Origin: Adiantum capillus-veneris
Lineage: Eukaryota; Streptophyta; Polypodiopsida; Polypodiales; Pteridaceae
DNA length: 64,000 bases
NCBI GenBank assembly: GCA_014529385.2
Contig: CM043971.1
Location: 95,333,840 to 95,397,839 of the forward strand
Reading direction: 5' to 3'
The first letter of the stretch is position 1, and the number at the start of each line of letters is the position of its first letter. Positions 22,051 through 35,100 of this stretch are shown piece by piece. The translations under genes were made by a program, and so were the position numbers. The notes under the pieces were generated by a model that had not been told where the DNA came from, made no database searches, and saw only the letters and a program-made list of their open reading frames with translations.

Positions 22051-22106
22051 AGGGGTTGATTTGTCACTTCCCTGTACATGTTCACATCATTCACTCAAGG
22101 GGGGTT

Positions 22107-22418
22107 TGTTACACTCACGTGTCCCTCGGGTAGTTTTGATGTGAATCGTTTCCCTATACATGGGCACTTTTACTCTAGTGCTAGCTAGATGTTTTTTTCC
22201 CATGTAACCACATATACACACTATACAAATGTGTGGTGGTACATTGTACATAGGGAGACTTGTATCTTTCTCTTATACTCACACTTGAACTTCTCTTAAC
22301 ATAGTGAGAGAGCTTCAAGCTATCAAGCTTCTTGTTGTGTGTGTGTGCATCTACGGGTGTGTGTGTGTGTGTGTGTGTGTGTGTCTATAGCTTCCCTCAC
22401 TCCCTTCTTCACCCAACA
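22107..22418 (+). repeat. 3' LTR of copia A
   Basis: Full-length match to 17222-17532, starting TGTTACACTC and ending CCCAACA. A (GT)n tract lies at about 22359-22383. Confidence 0.9.
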
Positions 22419-22751
22419 CTTAGTCGCCAGAGCAGCTCCAGCACACGCTTGCTCACTTGCTCCAATTTTTGTGAGCTTTGGCAAGGGTTCGCAAGTCGAC
22501 AAAAATTTTGGGAGTACTCGTAGAGCTTAGTCTACTCAATTTTTTTATTCGGGCCTATTTCGGCCTCCGTTTTTCACTACAGACAATACTGCACATGCTA
22601 TTTTGTCATTTTGTGCAAAAAGTTTGTCAGTGCCGTTTTTTGCATAACATGTCCCTTATAGTCTTCTACGGTTTGTGTTATATAGCATGTGTTGTTCCCA
22701 CTTTGTTTCTCCTCTTTTCGGGCAGTTTTCACATCAGGTGCAGCATTTACC

Positions 22752-25700
22752 ATGGCTAACAACAACACAGATGTGTTCAAGATGTTTGCTGTTGAGGACA
22801 GATTGGATGGGGACAATTACCCTATGTGGGCTTACATGATGCAACATGTTCTTGTGTCAAAGGGCGTCTCAAATATTGTGTAGGGCATTGATGTATGTCC
22901 TAGGACAGAGGATGTAGGCGATGTTGAGGATGTTGCAGGACTTGCTACAAGGATTGTTGTTGTTAGAGTTGTTTTGCCTACGGCAGAACAAGATTGTTGG
23001 GATGTAAAGGATGCGCCTGCTCATGTGTTGATTGTGTTGTCTATGAAGCGTACCATTACTCCTCACATTCGTTCAACGAAATCTGCAAAACAAGCTTGGG
23101 ATATTCTGACTGGTCTTAATGCAAGCTGCAATGAGGCAAAAATTTCATTGTTGCGTAAAGATCTACAGTTGAATATTATGCACGAGGAAGATGATATGGA
23201 CATTTTCCTTGTTGGTGTCAAGGATATCAATGAGCAAATTATTTATGTCGGTGAAGCCATTTCAAAAAGTTCCCTTGTGTAGACTGTTATTGATGCCTTG
23301 CCAGATTCTTACCAGAATTTTGCTAGTACTTGGAGACTTATGACCCAAGGAAATCCTGAAGTTGTCAATTTTGATGCATTATGCACATTGTTGTTGCAAG
23401 AGTCGCTTTCTAGAAAAACAGGACTAGATAGTGTGCAGTTGAACAGGCCTTTATTGCTACTCAAAGAAAAGGTGGTAACAGTAATGCAGCCACTTCTCAT
23501 GGTTCTTCTGCAAGTGGAAAATCACCTATTCCTAATGCTTCTGCTGGCAGCAATTCGTCTGGAAATTCTGGTGATAAGAGCAAAAAGAAGATGCGTTGAC
23601 ATTATTGTAAAGCTAATGATCACTTGATCAAGGAGTGTCCTAAGTTGAAGGCCAAAGAGGCTAAGAAGAAAGAGGGTGGTTCTACTGCAAATGTTGGTTC
23701 CACTACAAATGCAGTTATTGTTGAGTCTTTCATGAAAGGAGACTATGATGTTGATGTTGATGTAGAATGGACTTTTAGTGCAGAGTGTACCTATAATCCC
23801 GATGTCCATGATGCATGCATGTCAATTGCTGCAGATTCAAGTGTTGGTATTTTGACAGTGGTGTTACAAAGCACATTACCTCACATCGTGATTTGTTCAC
23901 CTCTCTTGAGTCTATCCCTCATGGAAATTTAGTTGCTTGTGCCAACAATGCCTCTTATCCGGTTCAGGGAGTTGGAAAGATTGTGCTTACTACTACAAAT
24001 GGCAGTTCTTTCACACTTGTTGATGCACTTTATCTACCTCGGATCAAGAAGAATCTTTTGTATGTATCTGCACTTGGTAGATTGTAGTCAAAATTTGTGG
24101 ATGACAGATGTACAGTACATGATCTCAATTTCGATGATGAAATTTTTGCATCCTGCATTTTATGTCGTGGGCTATATAAGCTCACTTTGTATGACAAATG
24201 TGGGCAAAATTTTGCAAATGCAGTTTTGGATTCAAAGGCTATTTCAGATGCAAATCTTTGGCATGCACGTTTTTGTCATCTGAATTTTGCCAGTTTGCTG
24301 CGTTTGCAGAAGTTTGATATGGTTGCTTCTTTGCCGCCTCTTGAAGCACCTGTCAGACACATTTGTGAAGGTTGTATTTTGGGTAAGATGCAGTGTTCTA
24401 AGTTTCCAAAGGATGGTTTAGTTAGGGCCACATGTAGGTTGCAGCTTGTGCATAGTGATGTTTGTGGGCCCATGCAAACTCTGTCCTTGGGCAATTACCT
24501 TTACTTCATGACTTTCATTGATGATTACTCCAGGCATGCATGGGTATTTCCGCTTAAAAGCGAAGTCCGAAGTGTTTATATGCTTCAAACAATTTCTAGC
24601 TATGGCTGAAAATGACTCAAAATGTACTATGGGCTCTCTACATTCCGATTGAGGGGGGGAGTATATTCCTCATGAATTTAATGCATTTCTGGCTAGTCGT
24701 GGGACCAATGTACGGTGCCTTATATGCCTCAGCAAAATGGTGTCGCTGAGAGGAAAAATAGGTCACTTACGGAAATGGCACGATGTATGGTCAAAAGTCA
24801 ACCTTTGCCGCATTCTTTTTAGCTTGAGGCCATCATGTGTGCCACTTATGTACTAAACAGATGTCCTAAGAAAGCTTTGTAGTCTATTACTCCATATGAA
24901 GCATGGCATGATAGAAAGCCTTCTATTGAGCACATGCGTGTTTTTGGTTGTTTGGCATATGCTTTGGTGCCACAAACACGGTGCAAAAAATTGGATGATA
25001 AGGCTGTCAAATGTATTTTGGTTGGTTATAGTGCTGAAAGAAAAGCTTACAAGTTGTATCATCCACAAACAAAGTGTATTCTCTTTTCATGGGATGTTCT
25101 GTTTGTGGAAGATTCTGTTCATCCCTTCCTGTCATGTACTAGAGACAGTAATGTAAGCTCACAAGACATTTATGACACTTTGTTGCCTCTTTTCAATGGT
25201 GGAAGTACGAATGTAAATTCCAATGAGGCAAATGTACAGCCTATGGGGGTTTCTGAAAATGTTACAGATCAATGTATCATTGATGCAGATGTACATGATG
25301 TACTTGATGAGAAAAGGATTGAGAATGAGCAAGCTAGAGGTATGCCTAAATGGCTAGTGCATACTTTGCATGACAGTAAATTGGATGCACCTTTGTCTAG
25401 TCGTACTCGTTCAAGTTATCACCATGCATCTTATGCATCAGATTGTTATGCTTTGGCTGGGTCTAGCTTACATGATGTTGAGGAACCTCTGTCTTTTGAT
25501 GAAGCACAGAATTCAAAAAATTGGATGGCTACCATGCAATCAGAATATGATGCACTTATAGAAAATGACACATGGACTTTATGTGATTTGCCTCCTGGCA
25601 AAAAAGCCATTGGTGCGAAGTGGGTTTACAAGTTGAAACGCAATCCGGATGGTGAGATTGATCGCTATAAGGCTCGACTTGTTGCAAAGGGTTATGCACA

Positions 25701-27023
25701 GCAAAAAGGCATAGATTATGAAGAGACTTTTGCTCCCACTTGTCGTATGACTACTGTGCGTTTTCTATGTGCATTGGCAACTCATTTTGGTTGGGATGTA
25801 CATCAATCAGACATTGTTACCGCTTTCTTGAATGGTGACATATTTGAGGAAGCTTATGTAACACAGCCTCGCGGTTTTGTCAAGAAAGGACAAGAGGATA
25901 AGGTGTGCAAATGTAACAAAGTTTTGTATGGGTTGAAGCAATCTCCTCGTGCTTAGTATGAGAAGGCTGACACTCATTTGTTCAAATGAGGCTTTCGTAA
26001 CAGTTCAACAAAAAGCACATTGTATGTAAAGCATGAGGGTGATGTACTTCTCAGTGTGGTTCTTTACGTAGATGATTTGCTGATCGTTGGACCAAATGAG
26101 AGACATATTGTTGAATTTAAGACTGATTTGAATGCTACTTTCAAGATGAAAGATTTGGGGTTGTTGCATCATTACTTGGGTATACAATTTAAGAAGTGTG
26201 ATGGTGGTATTGCCTTGTGTCAGAAAAGTTACATAGAGACATTGCTATGTAAGTTTGGACTTGAGGATTTCAAACCTATTGCCACTCCCATGGAAACAAG
26301 TTTAATATTGAGTCTTCATGATGTTGGTGATCATGCAGATGTCACTCTTTACCAAACTGCTATTGGATGCCTCATTTATGTATGCAACACGAGGCCGAAT
26401 ATTCAATTTGTAGTCTCACAGGTCAGCAGATTTATGCATAGCCCAGGGTCTAAGCATTGGTACGTTGTGAAGAGGATTTTTCGCTACTTGAGTGGCACTT
26501 TACATCTTCGCTTGTTTTATCCGGGGGGGGGGGTTCATTGCCGCCAGACTAACATGCTTTTTCGGACTCAGATTGGGCTGGTTGTTTTGACATGAGAGTG
26601 TCCACAAGTGGTTTTTGTTTCATTCTTGGTAGTTCATGTATATCATGGTTGAGCAAGAAGCAACCTACTATGGCCACTTCTAGTTGTGAGGCTGAGTACA
26701 GGGTAGTCTTCAAAGCTACGGTTGAGTGTGTATGGCTCAGACGCCTTATGGTTGATTTGGGTGTTGGACAGTACAATGCCAACACTATCTACACTAACAG
26801 TCAGAGCGCATTGGCAGTTGCGAGGAACCGAGTTTTTCATGCTCACACAAAGCACATTGAGGTGCATTACCACTATGTCAGGGAGAGGCTCTCAACAGGA
26901 GAGATCAGCTTGGCTTATGTGCCAACACAAGACAACCTTGCAGATCTTTTCACAAAGGCATTGTATCGTGAGAAGTGAGAAGCTTTTTGCAAAGCTTTGA
27001 GCTTACTCCCCTTTGTGGACTGA
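22752..27023 (+). pseudogene. Copia B gag-pol polyprotein, heavily broken
   Basis: Starts MANNNTDVFKMFAVEDRL. Gag is stopped by TAG at about 22880 and again near 23279. The zinc knuckle at about 23590-23640 has lost its first region to a TGA (KKMR*HYCKANDHLIKEC). Protease reads WYFDSGVTKHIT, with Ala of the usual DSGA changed to Val. Integrase shows LWHARFCHLN, HSDVCGPM and DDYSRHAWVF, then a frameshift near 24560, a degenerate SDRGGEY segment and another frameshift near 24700. RT and RNase H are 24934-26585 and 26592-26975 (YARLVAKGYAQQ-like block, YGLKQSPRA*, LYVDDLLIV, SSCEAEYR). A run of ten G residues at 26522-26531 shifts the RNase H frame. Confidence 0.88.
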
Positions 27024-27098
27024 TCATATCCTCCGGGCATGGCACTTCCCTTTACTCATGTGCCAGCTCTCGTTCACCGTATCACTCAAGCGGGAATT

Positions 27099-27323
27099 TG
27101 TCACCATATACATGTGGTAGTGATGTGTGTGAACACACTTAGGACTTGCGGGGCATTTTTTCCCTCACTAGGAGGTTTTTTCCCCCGCGCATTGTATATA
27201 CGCCCATCATTCTAGGGTTATCCATATTTCCATTGCACACTAAGTAATACACTCTCTATTGTGTGCCTTGAGCTTCCTTCATCTTCTCCAAGAAGTGTGT
27301 GTTTTCTTGCAACCCTAATTCCA
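27099..27323 (+). repeat. 3' LTR of copia B
   Basis: Begins TGTCACCATATACATG after the tract CAAGCGGGA and ends CCTAATTCCA. It matches 16957-17181 end to end. Confidence 0.87.
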
Positions 27324-27470
27324 AGAGACTTGTCAGATAAAGAGGGTTGCCATATGGTGTGATTTAATAGTCTTTTTGACCAGTATGAAAAGCCTTTGCT
27401 CGGGACAAGGCTTTTGGTCCACCTATATATGCATCCACCCATAGGTAAAGCCCTTGAGGTCTCCAAGTTG
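27324..27470 (-). pseudogene. Possible upstream stub of the gypsy integrase
   Basis: On the - strand this reads RWTKSLVPSKGFSYWSKR and then PSLSDKSL. This could be the decayed VVDRFTK and SDRD portions of the gypsy integrase whose other half is at 16667-16956. Its position directly across the copia B insertion supports that. The sequence is too degenerate to be sure. Confidence 0.35.
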
Positions 27471-29200
27471 TCTTTCTCAATCCTCCTCTTATCCCACTAG
27501 CTTTTTTTCTCCACCTTCTTATCTAGGGCTCACACACGCCCTGTAGCTATTCTACTTCTATCCAATCTTCTTTGTGTTTTCTATTTTTTTAGTGTGGTGT
27601 CCAAAAAACTTCTTTGTGAGTAAAATGAATTCTATGAGTGCATTATATGTAGTTGATACTCTTGTGTGAGTTGGCACTGAAGCAATAGGAAATCAATTCA
27701 ATTATCTACACTTCATATTTACTTGATGAAAGATATGAGGGAACCAATACAACATCTGAATAATCCAATAAGGCTTCTATAACTTTTTCTAAATACAAAG
27801 GGGATTGGACTTGAACATGATCCAAGGAGCTTTCCTTAAGTGACTACATCTTGCTAGCTACCCCAGGGTGGTCACTCATCAAAAGGTCTTTATATCACAT
27901 GTGTTCAAGAGATTATTGATAATACCCTATTTACATGTTATATTTACATTGTATGCCTTTTTTTTTTAAACCCTCCCTCCTCTAATGTATACATAAGAGT
28001 AAACATTTTGGAGTAACCCTCCCTCTCGATAACTCGCATGATACGATACACATTTTAAAAAGTAACCACGTACCCTGGGCCTTAGACTAATTGACATGGA
28101 CCTCCTCAATGGGATCAATGGTCCCTATTAAAAGGCGCGGGTGATCTACAATGTGATCCTCATGTGAGCTACACATGGGGGTGATCCAAATGTGATCCAT
28201 GTGTAAACTAAAATGTGATCCCTGTGTAATCCTCAAAATGTCAAAACCCGTGATTTACTTTATATTTTCTATTCATGCTATGTCCATCACGTGTCGCGAG
28301 CAATAGCTTATTGGTAAGGTGGTCGCCTAATAGACTTATGGTGGTGGATTCATGCCCCAGTGTCCCACCCAGATGGCGTTTTTTCCTTTCTAAGGGAAAA
28401 AAGATTCCCTTGTTATTCTTAAATTATTCCCCTTGTTCATCTAACGGTCTTGGATACAGATTATCTCCACGTCATTGATCCCCACTAGAATTGGGGTGTC
28501 AATTAGTCTGGTGGACCCTGAGGATAGCTAGTGGGGACCACCACCCTCGCACCAACATTGCCCTATTTGACCAAGTTCATAGGGGCATTATTTGGGCACA
28601 CTCTTTTAACACAAGCTTGGTAGCAATAGCTATTGTATGAACAATTTAAACATTATAATTTATGTGTGTTCTTGAATATGTGATTACATTCTAATAAACA
28701 TTTGTACTAGTGTGACGATTCTAATTATAGTAACACTTTGTGGTACTTAAACATGTAACATGTGGAGCGCAATGTCCAGGTTGGTCTTTTTTCCCTAAAC
28801 GGCTAGAATTCATCCTATAAACATACAAGTTGGAAATACAAATAGAATGTTGAAAATTTGCAAGATTTTTGAACTATTTCCTCCCATTTCTACGAGTTTT
28901 TCTTCGTGTTGAAACGAGCTAATCTAGATTCTCAGCATGATCTAAGCTAAGTTGAGACAAACCTTTCCCAAACAATGGTGGAAAGGACATGGAGATTACT
29001 TCAACAACTTCAAAGTTAACTATATAATTACTTCATCGATGGGGAAGATGTGGGGAGGTCAATGAAAGGAAGATAATTTTAGCATTAACTAGCATTGAGA
29101 GGCATCTCTAAATTTCATGCAACAAAGAAAGTTTGTGGAAATATTGTGCTCTTGAGAAGGCAAGGTGGGGGGACATTGATTAACATTAAGATTAATAAAG
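27471..29200. other. Intergenic, no gene seen
   Basis: AT-rich sequence with short repeats, for example several GTGATCC-containing units at 28140-28230. A tRNA-like SINE candidate at 28295-28390 is listed separately. No reading frame carries recognisable protein features. Confidence 0.5.
28295..28390 (+). repeat. tRNA-derived SINE-like sequence
   Basis: An A-box-like TAGCTTATTGGTAAGG (about 28304-28319) is followed 25-30 bases on by a B-box-like GGTGGATTCATGCCCC (28343-28358). A pyrimidine-rich tail follows. The spacing suits an internal Pol III promoter of a SINE or tRNA relic. It does not fold as an intact tRNA by inspection. Confidence 0.35.
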
Positions 29201-29229
29201 CTAAAGACATAATCTTAAATTAAACTCTT

Positions 29230-29510
29230 CTACAGAAGACGAATTAGATGAATATGGTGAGCTTGCATTTGACAGCATTTCCTGTGACTCATCTGGATCT
29301 TCGGGAATCGTTGGGAAATGGACAGGATTTCTACCGTCCTCGCCTCCATTGAGCCGCTGCCATTGGTGCTGGCACAGCTCAAGGCCGCGGCCATGGCTGC
29401 GTCATCTTCTCTGCATAGATCGCTTACCTTGCCGCCGTTCAAGCAGAGCAAGATAAGGATTGCGCTTTTGTGCATCCTTGCCTGCAAGATTGTGATTGAG
29501 CTGCCTAAAT
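29230..29510 (-). pseudogene. Possible gene fragment, helical repeat-like
   Basis: On the - strand an acceptor-like TTGCAG is followed by ARMHKSAILILLCLNGG, then DLCREDDAAMAAALSC and GSMEARTVEIL. This composition recalls an ARM-type helical repeat of plant U-box proteins. After a frameshift near 29305 another frame reads EDPDESQEMLSNASSPYSS and runs to a stop near 29220. The stretch is GC-richer than its surroundings. It could be a captured exon or a gene relic; the opposite strand also has an open frame. Weak call. Confidence 0.25.
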
Positions 29511-29764
29511 TGGATACAATGAGAAGGATTAAGCGTGAATTTCAGATAGCCGGTTCCTTAATCACTGAACCTTTATATTGTGGCGTACCCAAATGTAGAG
29601 CAAGATTGAGACCAAATGAGCGTGCCTCTTCTGGAGCAAGCACCTCCTTATATTATGCTAGAGAGTTGGTTACAACCATAGCATGTCTGACCACACTAGG
29701 TGGCCGGACTCTACCTACACGACCTACACACCATAGCACTCGTGCGTGCGCGCACACACGTCAT

Positions 29765-29850
29765 CGTCATCTCTCTCCCTTTCAACAAAACAAAGGCTTC
29801 AGATTCGAACCCACCTCTAGCCTAAGAGAATTTTTAACTTAACATTGGTG
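29765..29850 (-). repeat. Second SINE-like fragment
   Basis: On the - strand GGTGGGTTCGAATCTG (about 29788-29803) is a good B-box. Upstream of it on that strand, CACCAATGTTAAG could be a worn A-box. 29850-30390 otherwise shows only repeats of the phrase GCCCATGAGTG and no gene. Confidence 0.35.
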
Positions 29851-30399
29851 CATAACACTTGACCGCATGCGGATCTGGTCATCGAACTAAACACCGGATA
29901 TACAAAAGAACTCGCCTCTTGGCTTCCCCGGCTCCTGCACGAGACATGCACCCTTTTTTTGCCCCCTCACCCTACACATGCAAGGCAAAGTAGCACGTCT
30001 TCGCGTGGCTAGGAGGGTGGGCCTCCACCTTTGAACAACAGCCCATTGGGGTGGCCCTCAGTGCGATAGCCCATGAGTGTAGCCCTGCTCTGCTGCGACA
30101 TCCCATGAGAGTGACCATGCTACGATAGGCCATGAGTGCTCCCAATATTTTCATTACTTTTTCTTTGCCATAAGCACGCTTTGAATCAATTAGAGATAGA
30201 CAAAATGGTACTTCGATTGATTTCAAGGAACATTCTGTCAGGTTATCATTTTACAAGGGCTCAAAAAAGAGGGAGATTGCGTAAGGTTGTAATACACATC
30301 ACCAACATTATCCATTCATAGCTAATGTTATTAAAAAAATTCATATAGGGGGAAGGATAGAACCAACATTCAAAAACCATTCGGTGCAAGGGAGAGCAT

Positions 30400-31810
30400 T
30401 GAGCTCCATTCGTAGACTACTTTATGCTCTTGCTCTTCAATCACGGGTCCATTCATCCATGTGGGCATAGTTCCCATCTTCGATCCGCTGCACCTCAGCC
30501 TTCATCTTGCAAGGTTTCATAGAGCTTGGCCATATCCTTGAGAATGACACATCTCCAAGTTTGAGAGTATTTTTTGATGGTATATTCTTGCAAAATAAAC
30601 AACTATGTGAGGGCTATATTCGAATTTGAGTCTACTAAGCACCTTCATACACATAAAAGTTTCTCTACCTCCAAGTAATCCACAAGAACTTTGATCCGAC
30701 TTTGTTCCAAAAAACACAAAGAAGGCCAACACTGTCTCCTAAAGTAACTATTGTAAGGAAGGATGAAATCCTCGCACTTTAATAAAGGCATCAGTAATGG
30801 GTTGATTGAAGTGACAACTCATGAAGAGATGAACAATATCCTTAGAACCTAACTTGCATCGATAAATGGCTTGCCCGATGCCCACCATTTTTTAGTAGCC
30901 TGAATCATGTCCAGAGAGATTTATGCATGATGAGCCATAGGAGGACATATCTCTACGGGTGAATGCATGTAGCCCATAAACTCTAAAATTTGAATGACCA
31001 CAATTTCATGTCCTTCTTCCTAAGCCATATCTTGTTGAGAGTGGTATGAATAGAGGGGGTAGGGTGAGACAGGCCAACATGCAGGTGCTTGAGTTTTAAA
31101 TCCTCCTCCCCATATGAAATCCTTGAAGGATAGAGGGGCTGAGTGTGAAGAGTCCACAACATATTTCCAGGGAAAAGGACTCATATGGAGCACATATGGA
31201 CCTTATGAGCTGGATTTCCCAAGGTGTGAGACTTAAATGTGGAGATAGTTATATGGCAATGATCTATGGACTCATAAAGGGGACCCAAATATCTCCCGAC
31301 ATCCTGATTAATCTTTGTTGTGAAGTTTTAAGCCTTGTATGAGAGGACCCTCCCCAATCTCAACAATGTGGATAGTGGGCCACCAAATAGAGTCCACCAT
31401 AGGGACTGTCATACTATCATGGGAGTTCGAGTTGATACTCGGTTTGTCTTTGTGCTTATTTCATGGGTAGGACGTCAAATTTACTAAACAAGAGGGAAGT
31501 CAAGGGAGAGATTTCCATCCCTTGGCTTGTGCTAACTTAAACTTGTCTAGACTCCTCAGAAGGAGGATAGACCATTTAGCTTATGGACTAACCAAAGTAG
31601 AAGTAATATTCTTAATGGCCATTTTGTCAATGAAAATATTGACATTTTCTATCCCAATACCTCCTTTCTCTTTAATGAGATAGCAATATCCCATTTGACC
31701 TTTGTAGATTATGATGAGAATCGATCCTAAGTCCACAAAAAGTTCATACACACCTCAGTGACTTGTTCAAGATCGGAGCCTGAAGGTCTCCAGTAGGCCA
31801 AAAAAACCAC
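30400..31810 (-). pseudogene. L1-type LINE, 3' part of RT and zinc-binding end
   Basis: On the - strand the C-terminal zinc-binding region typical of plant non-LTR RTs is seen (YRCKLGSKDIVHLFMSCHFN, near 30800-30860). Upstream, EKGGIGIENVNIFIDKMAIK (31620-31680) matches the usual segment after the RT palm. Many stops are present. The element continues at 37364 on the other side of copia C. The two halves are separated only by that insertion and its ATATG duplication. Confidence 0.7.
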
Positions 31811-31815
31811 ATATG

Positions 31816-32042
31816 TGAAGTCGTGGAGCGGATCTTAGATCGAATCACACACACACACACTCACAAAGATACACAGACAGAGAGCTTACATAGTACGCAG
31901 AGAATTCTGTTGAAGGGTTATCTCCCAAAACCTATTATTCACACAAGTATAAGTGAGTATATACAAAGAGTTTGTGATAATCGAGTTAGGCGGCCGGCCG
32001 GCCATATCCATATAAGAGTCCACTTGGGCTTTAATCCCAACA
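31816..32042 (-). repeat. 3' LTR of copia C
   Basis: 227 bp, matching 37136-37358. It carries an extra ACACAC expansion and a TATAAGAG box next to the GGCCGGCC palindrome. Confidence 0.9.
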
Positions 32043-32132
32043 ACCTCCCACTTAAAGTCCAATCTGGCACTTTAAGTAACTGTAAATCTATGAACATAAA
32101 TGTACAAAGATTTACATGGCTGCCATCTATCT

Positions 32133-35100
32133 AATGCCCAATAACTCACGACAATGCACAAAGCCCTCTCCTGGAAGTCCCTTTATGAGTAGATCAGCAA
32201 GATTGTCCTTGGTGTGGATCTTTAGCAGTTGTATCTGTTTGTCTTCAAGTATTTCCCTAATGAAGTGATATTTCACATCAATATGCTTAGTCTTCGAATG
32301 GAACACTAGATTCTTTGCAATTGTATAGCACTTTGACTATCACAATATTACTCTGGCATATCTACTTTGATTCCCAAGTCTGCTACCAATCTACCAAGCC
32401 AAATAGCTTCTTTGCATGCCTCATTTGCTGCAACATACTCAGCTTCTGTAGTAGACTGCGTAATACAATCTTGTAATTGAGATCGCCATGATATGGCACC
32501 TCCAGCCAATGTAAAGACATAGCCTGATGTAGATCTCCTCTTATCCAAGTCTCCTGCATAATCTGAGTCAGTGTATCCTCTGACACTCAAATCCTGACTA
32601 CCATAGCATATGTGCATATTCTTTGTATTTTTTAAGTATCTTTCACTGCCTCCCAATGTTTCTTGCCGGGATTTGACATATATATGCTAACCACTCCCAC
32701 TGCAAATGCAATATCCAGACGTGTAGCAATCATTGCATACATCAAACTCCCACATGCAGACGCATACGGCACTGTATCCATTTCAACCTTTTCCACCTCA
32801 GACTGTGGACAATCTTGGTTGCTTAGTTTCACATATGACGGCAATGGTGTCATCAATGCCTTTCCCCTGTCCATATGGAAACGTTGCAACACCTTTCAAT
32901 ATACTCTTCCTGAGATAAGTAAAGCATCTTCTTTGACCTATCTTGTTGGATACGCATACCCAGTATATGACTTGCCTCGCCCATGTATTTCATGTCAAAA
33001 ACTTTTGCCATTTTTTACTTAAGAGCTGAAATTTCTGCCATTTGTCTACCAGCAAGTAACATGTCATCCACATACAAGATAAGGATTATCAAGCTACCAT
33101 CCTTAGCTTGTCGAGTATGCAGGCAATGATCTGTCTCACTTCTCTTGTATCCTTGAGAAAGCATAAATTGGTGAAACTTCTTGTACCATTCTCTTGGTGC
33201 CTGTTTCAAGCCATAGAGACTCTTTCTCAAACAACATACCAATTTCTCTTTGCCTTTCTCAACATACCTTTTGGCTACTGCATATAAACCTCCTCATGCA
33301 AATCTCCATGAAGAAATGTCGTTTTCACATCCATCTGATGTAAATGCAGATCATGTTTGGCAACCAAAGCAAGTACACTTCTCAATGTTGTCATCTTGAC
33401 AACTGGTGAAAAGACTTCATCAATATCTATTCCGTGTTCTTACTTAAAACCCTTAGCAACCAACCGTGCTTTGTATTTTGGTTGTCCATCATGAGGAGTA
33501 AGCTTATACCTATAAACCCACTTACAAGGTAGAGCTTTCTTGCCCTCTGGCAATTGCACCAAATCCCACGTTTGATTCTTATGCAGAGCCGTCATCTCTG
33601 ATTGCATGGCCAGCTGCCATTTTTTCGAGTCAACCACTTGTAATGCCTCCTTGTAAAAAGATGGTTCTCCACAATCTGTGAGCTTGACATAATTTAGAGG
33701 TGGCACATAACGATCAGGTGGTTTGGAGACACGCTCAGAACGTCTCACCACAACTGATTCTGCCTCTCTAGCTATGATAGGTTGTTCCTGAGCCTAACCA
33801 TGTTGTCTTGATGTGCTAGCACTAGGTCCATCTTCCTTGAAGACAACTCTTCTGATCTCCTCTGTCTTCTCTGGCTTAGCGTGAAACTTGGCTTCATTGA
33901 AATGCACATCATTGCTACGAATAACTTTTCTAGACTCAGGATCCCAAAGTTGGTAACCCATCTCGCTTGACTCTCCATAGCCAAGAAATATACACTTCTT
34001 GCTCTTTGGTTCTAACTTATTCCTGAACTCCTTAGGAATATGGCTATGAGCTTCACAACCAAAGACTCTGAGATGCTTATACGAAGGTGCCTGCTCTGTC
34101 CATAGCATCTCGGCCACTTCACTCTTATCCAGAACCTTACTAGGAGACCTGTTGATCAAATAGACTGTTGTAGCCACTGCTTCCGCCCAAAATCCATCAG
34201 GAAACTCAGCATTTGACAACATGCTTCTGACCTTCTCTTGTATGGTCCTATTCATACGTTCTGCAACTCCATTTTGTGAAGGATTTTATGGTGCAATAAG
34301 TTCCCTCTTTATCCCTTTTGCTTCACAAAAGTCTTGAAAAGCCTTGGAAACGTACTCTCCACCATTGTCTGTCCTTAAGCATCTCAACTTGTGACCACTT
34401 TGATTCTCCACAAGTTGCAAGAATTTCTTAAAGACCTTGAGCACCTCATCCTTGTGCTTCAAGAAGTAAACCCATACTTTGCGAGAATAGTCATCTATGA
34501 ATGTACAAAAGTACGCTGCTCCCCTTACTGACAAACTAGGCATTGGTCCGCATAGATCACTGTGCACAAGAGCTAACCGTTCGTCCCTATGATTCCTCTT
34601 TGATCTGTGTGGTTCCTGTGTTTGCTTACCATAAACACAATGCTCACAAAACTCGAAATTGTGAAATGAAAATCTAGGAAAATAACCATAACGAGAAAGT
34701 ATTTACATTCCTCTTTTTGACATATGTCCCAGCCTACGATGCCACAGTGACACACTTGGCTGCTCAATCACATTAATTACATGGTTTTTAACCTCTGAAA
34801 CATGTAAAGTAGACAGAGTTCTTGACTTGTTGCCATGTGCCACAGTCATCGAACCTTTGGAGATCTTCCAAGCGCTGTTCCCAAAAACTGTCACATAACC
34901 TGCATCATCCAACTTCCCTGTACTGATCAAGCTCTTTCGGATTACTGGAACATGTCTGACATTCTTGAGCCATAAAGAAGAGCCATTCTGAAACTTCAAC
35001 TGCACGTCTCCCACTCCAGGTATGTCACAAACCTGCTCATTGCCAAGTCTCACATAATCTTTAGTAGCCACATATGATGTAAACCACTCTTTGTGCGGAG

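Larger units (their letters stand above)
17222..22418 (+). mobile_element. Ty1/copia retrotransposon A, nested in copia B
   Basis: The LTRs are 17222-17532 and 22107-22418, ending CACCCAACA, and the element is flanked by the 5 bp duplication CTTAG (17217-17221 and 22419-22423). The PBS ATGGTATCAGAGCAGG follows the 5' LTR and a CTCAAGGGGGG tract precedes the 3' LTR. The LTRs carry GT microsatellites of different lengths. Copia A and copia B share strong protein similarity (for example SWLSKKQP, HIEVHYHYVRERL), so they are related families. A inserted after B, 36 bases inside B's 5' LTR end. Confidence 0.93.
16957..27323 (+). mobile_element. Ty1/copia retrotransposon B, with copia A nested inside
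   Basis: The LTRs are 225 bp each (16957-17181 and 27099-27323), starting TGTTAC/TGTCAC and ending CCTAATTCCA. A PBS-like ATTAGTATCAGAGCAGG starts near 17185, and a purine tract (CAAGCGGGA) precedes the 3' LTR. Between 17217 and 22423 the internal region is interrupted by copia A. The order gag, protease, integrase, RT, RNase H makes it copia type. No matching 5 bp duplication was found at its outer ends (GAATT against AGAGA). The LTRs differ at roughly ten or more positions by eye, so it is older than a fresh insertion. Confidence 0.88.

Noticed and set aside
16952-27328. 5 bp target duplication for copia B
   Set aside because: The flanking bases GAATT and AGAGA do not match, so no duplication is claimed.
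29318-29842. 174-codon + strand frame
   Set aside because: It lacks domain features and runs through a SINE-like B-box and CACACA stretch; the - strand is the better, though weak, coding candidate.
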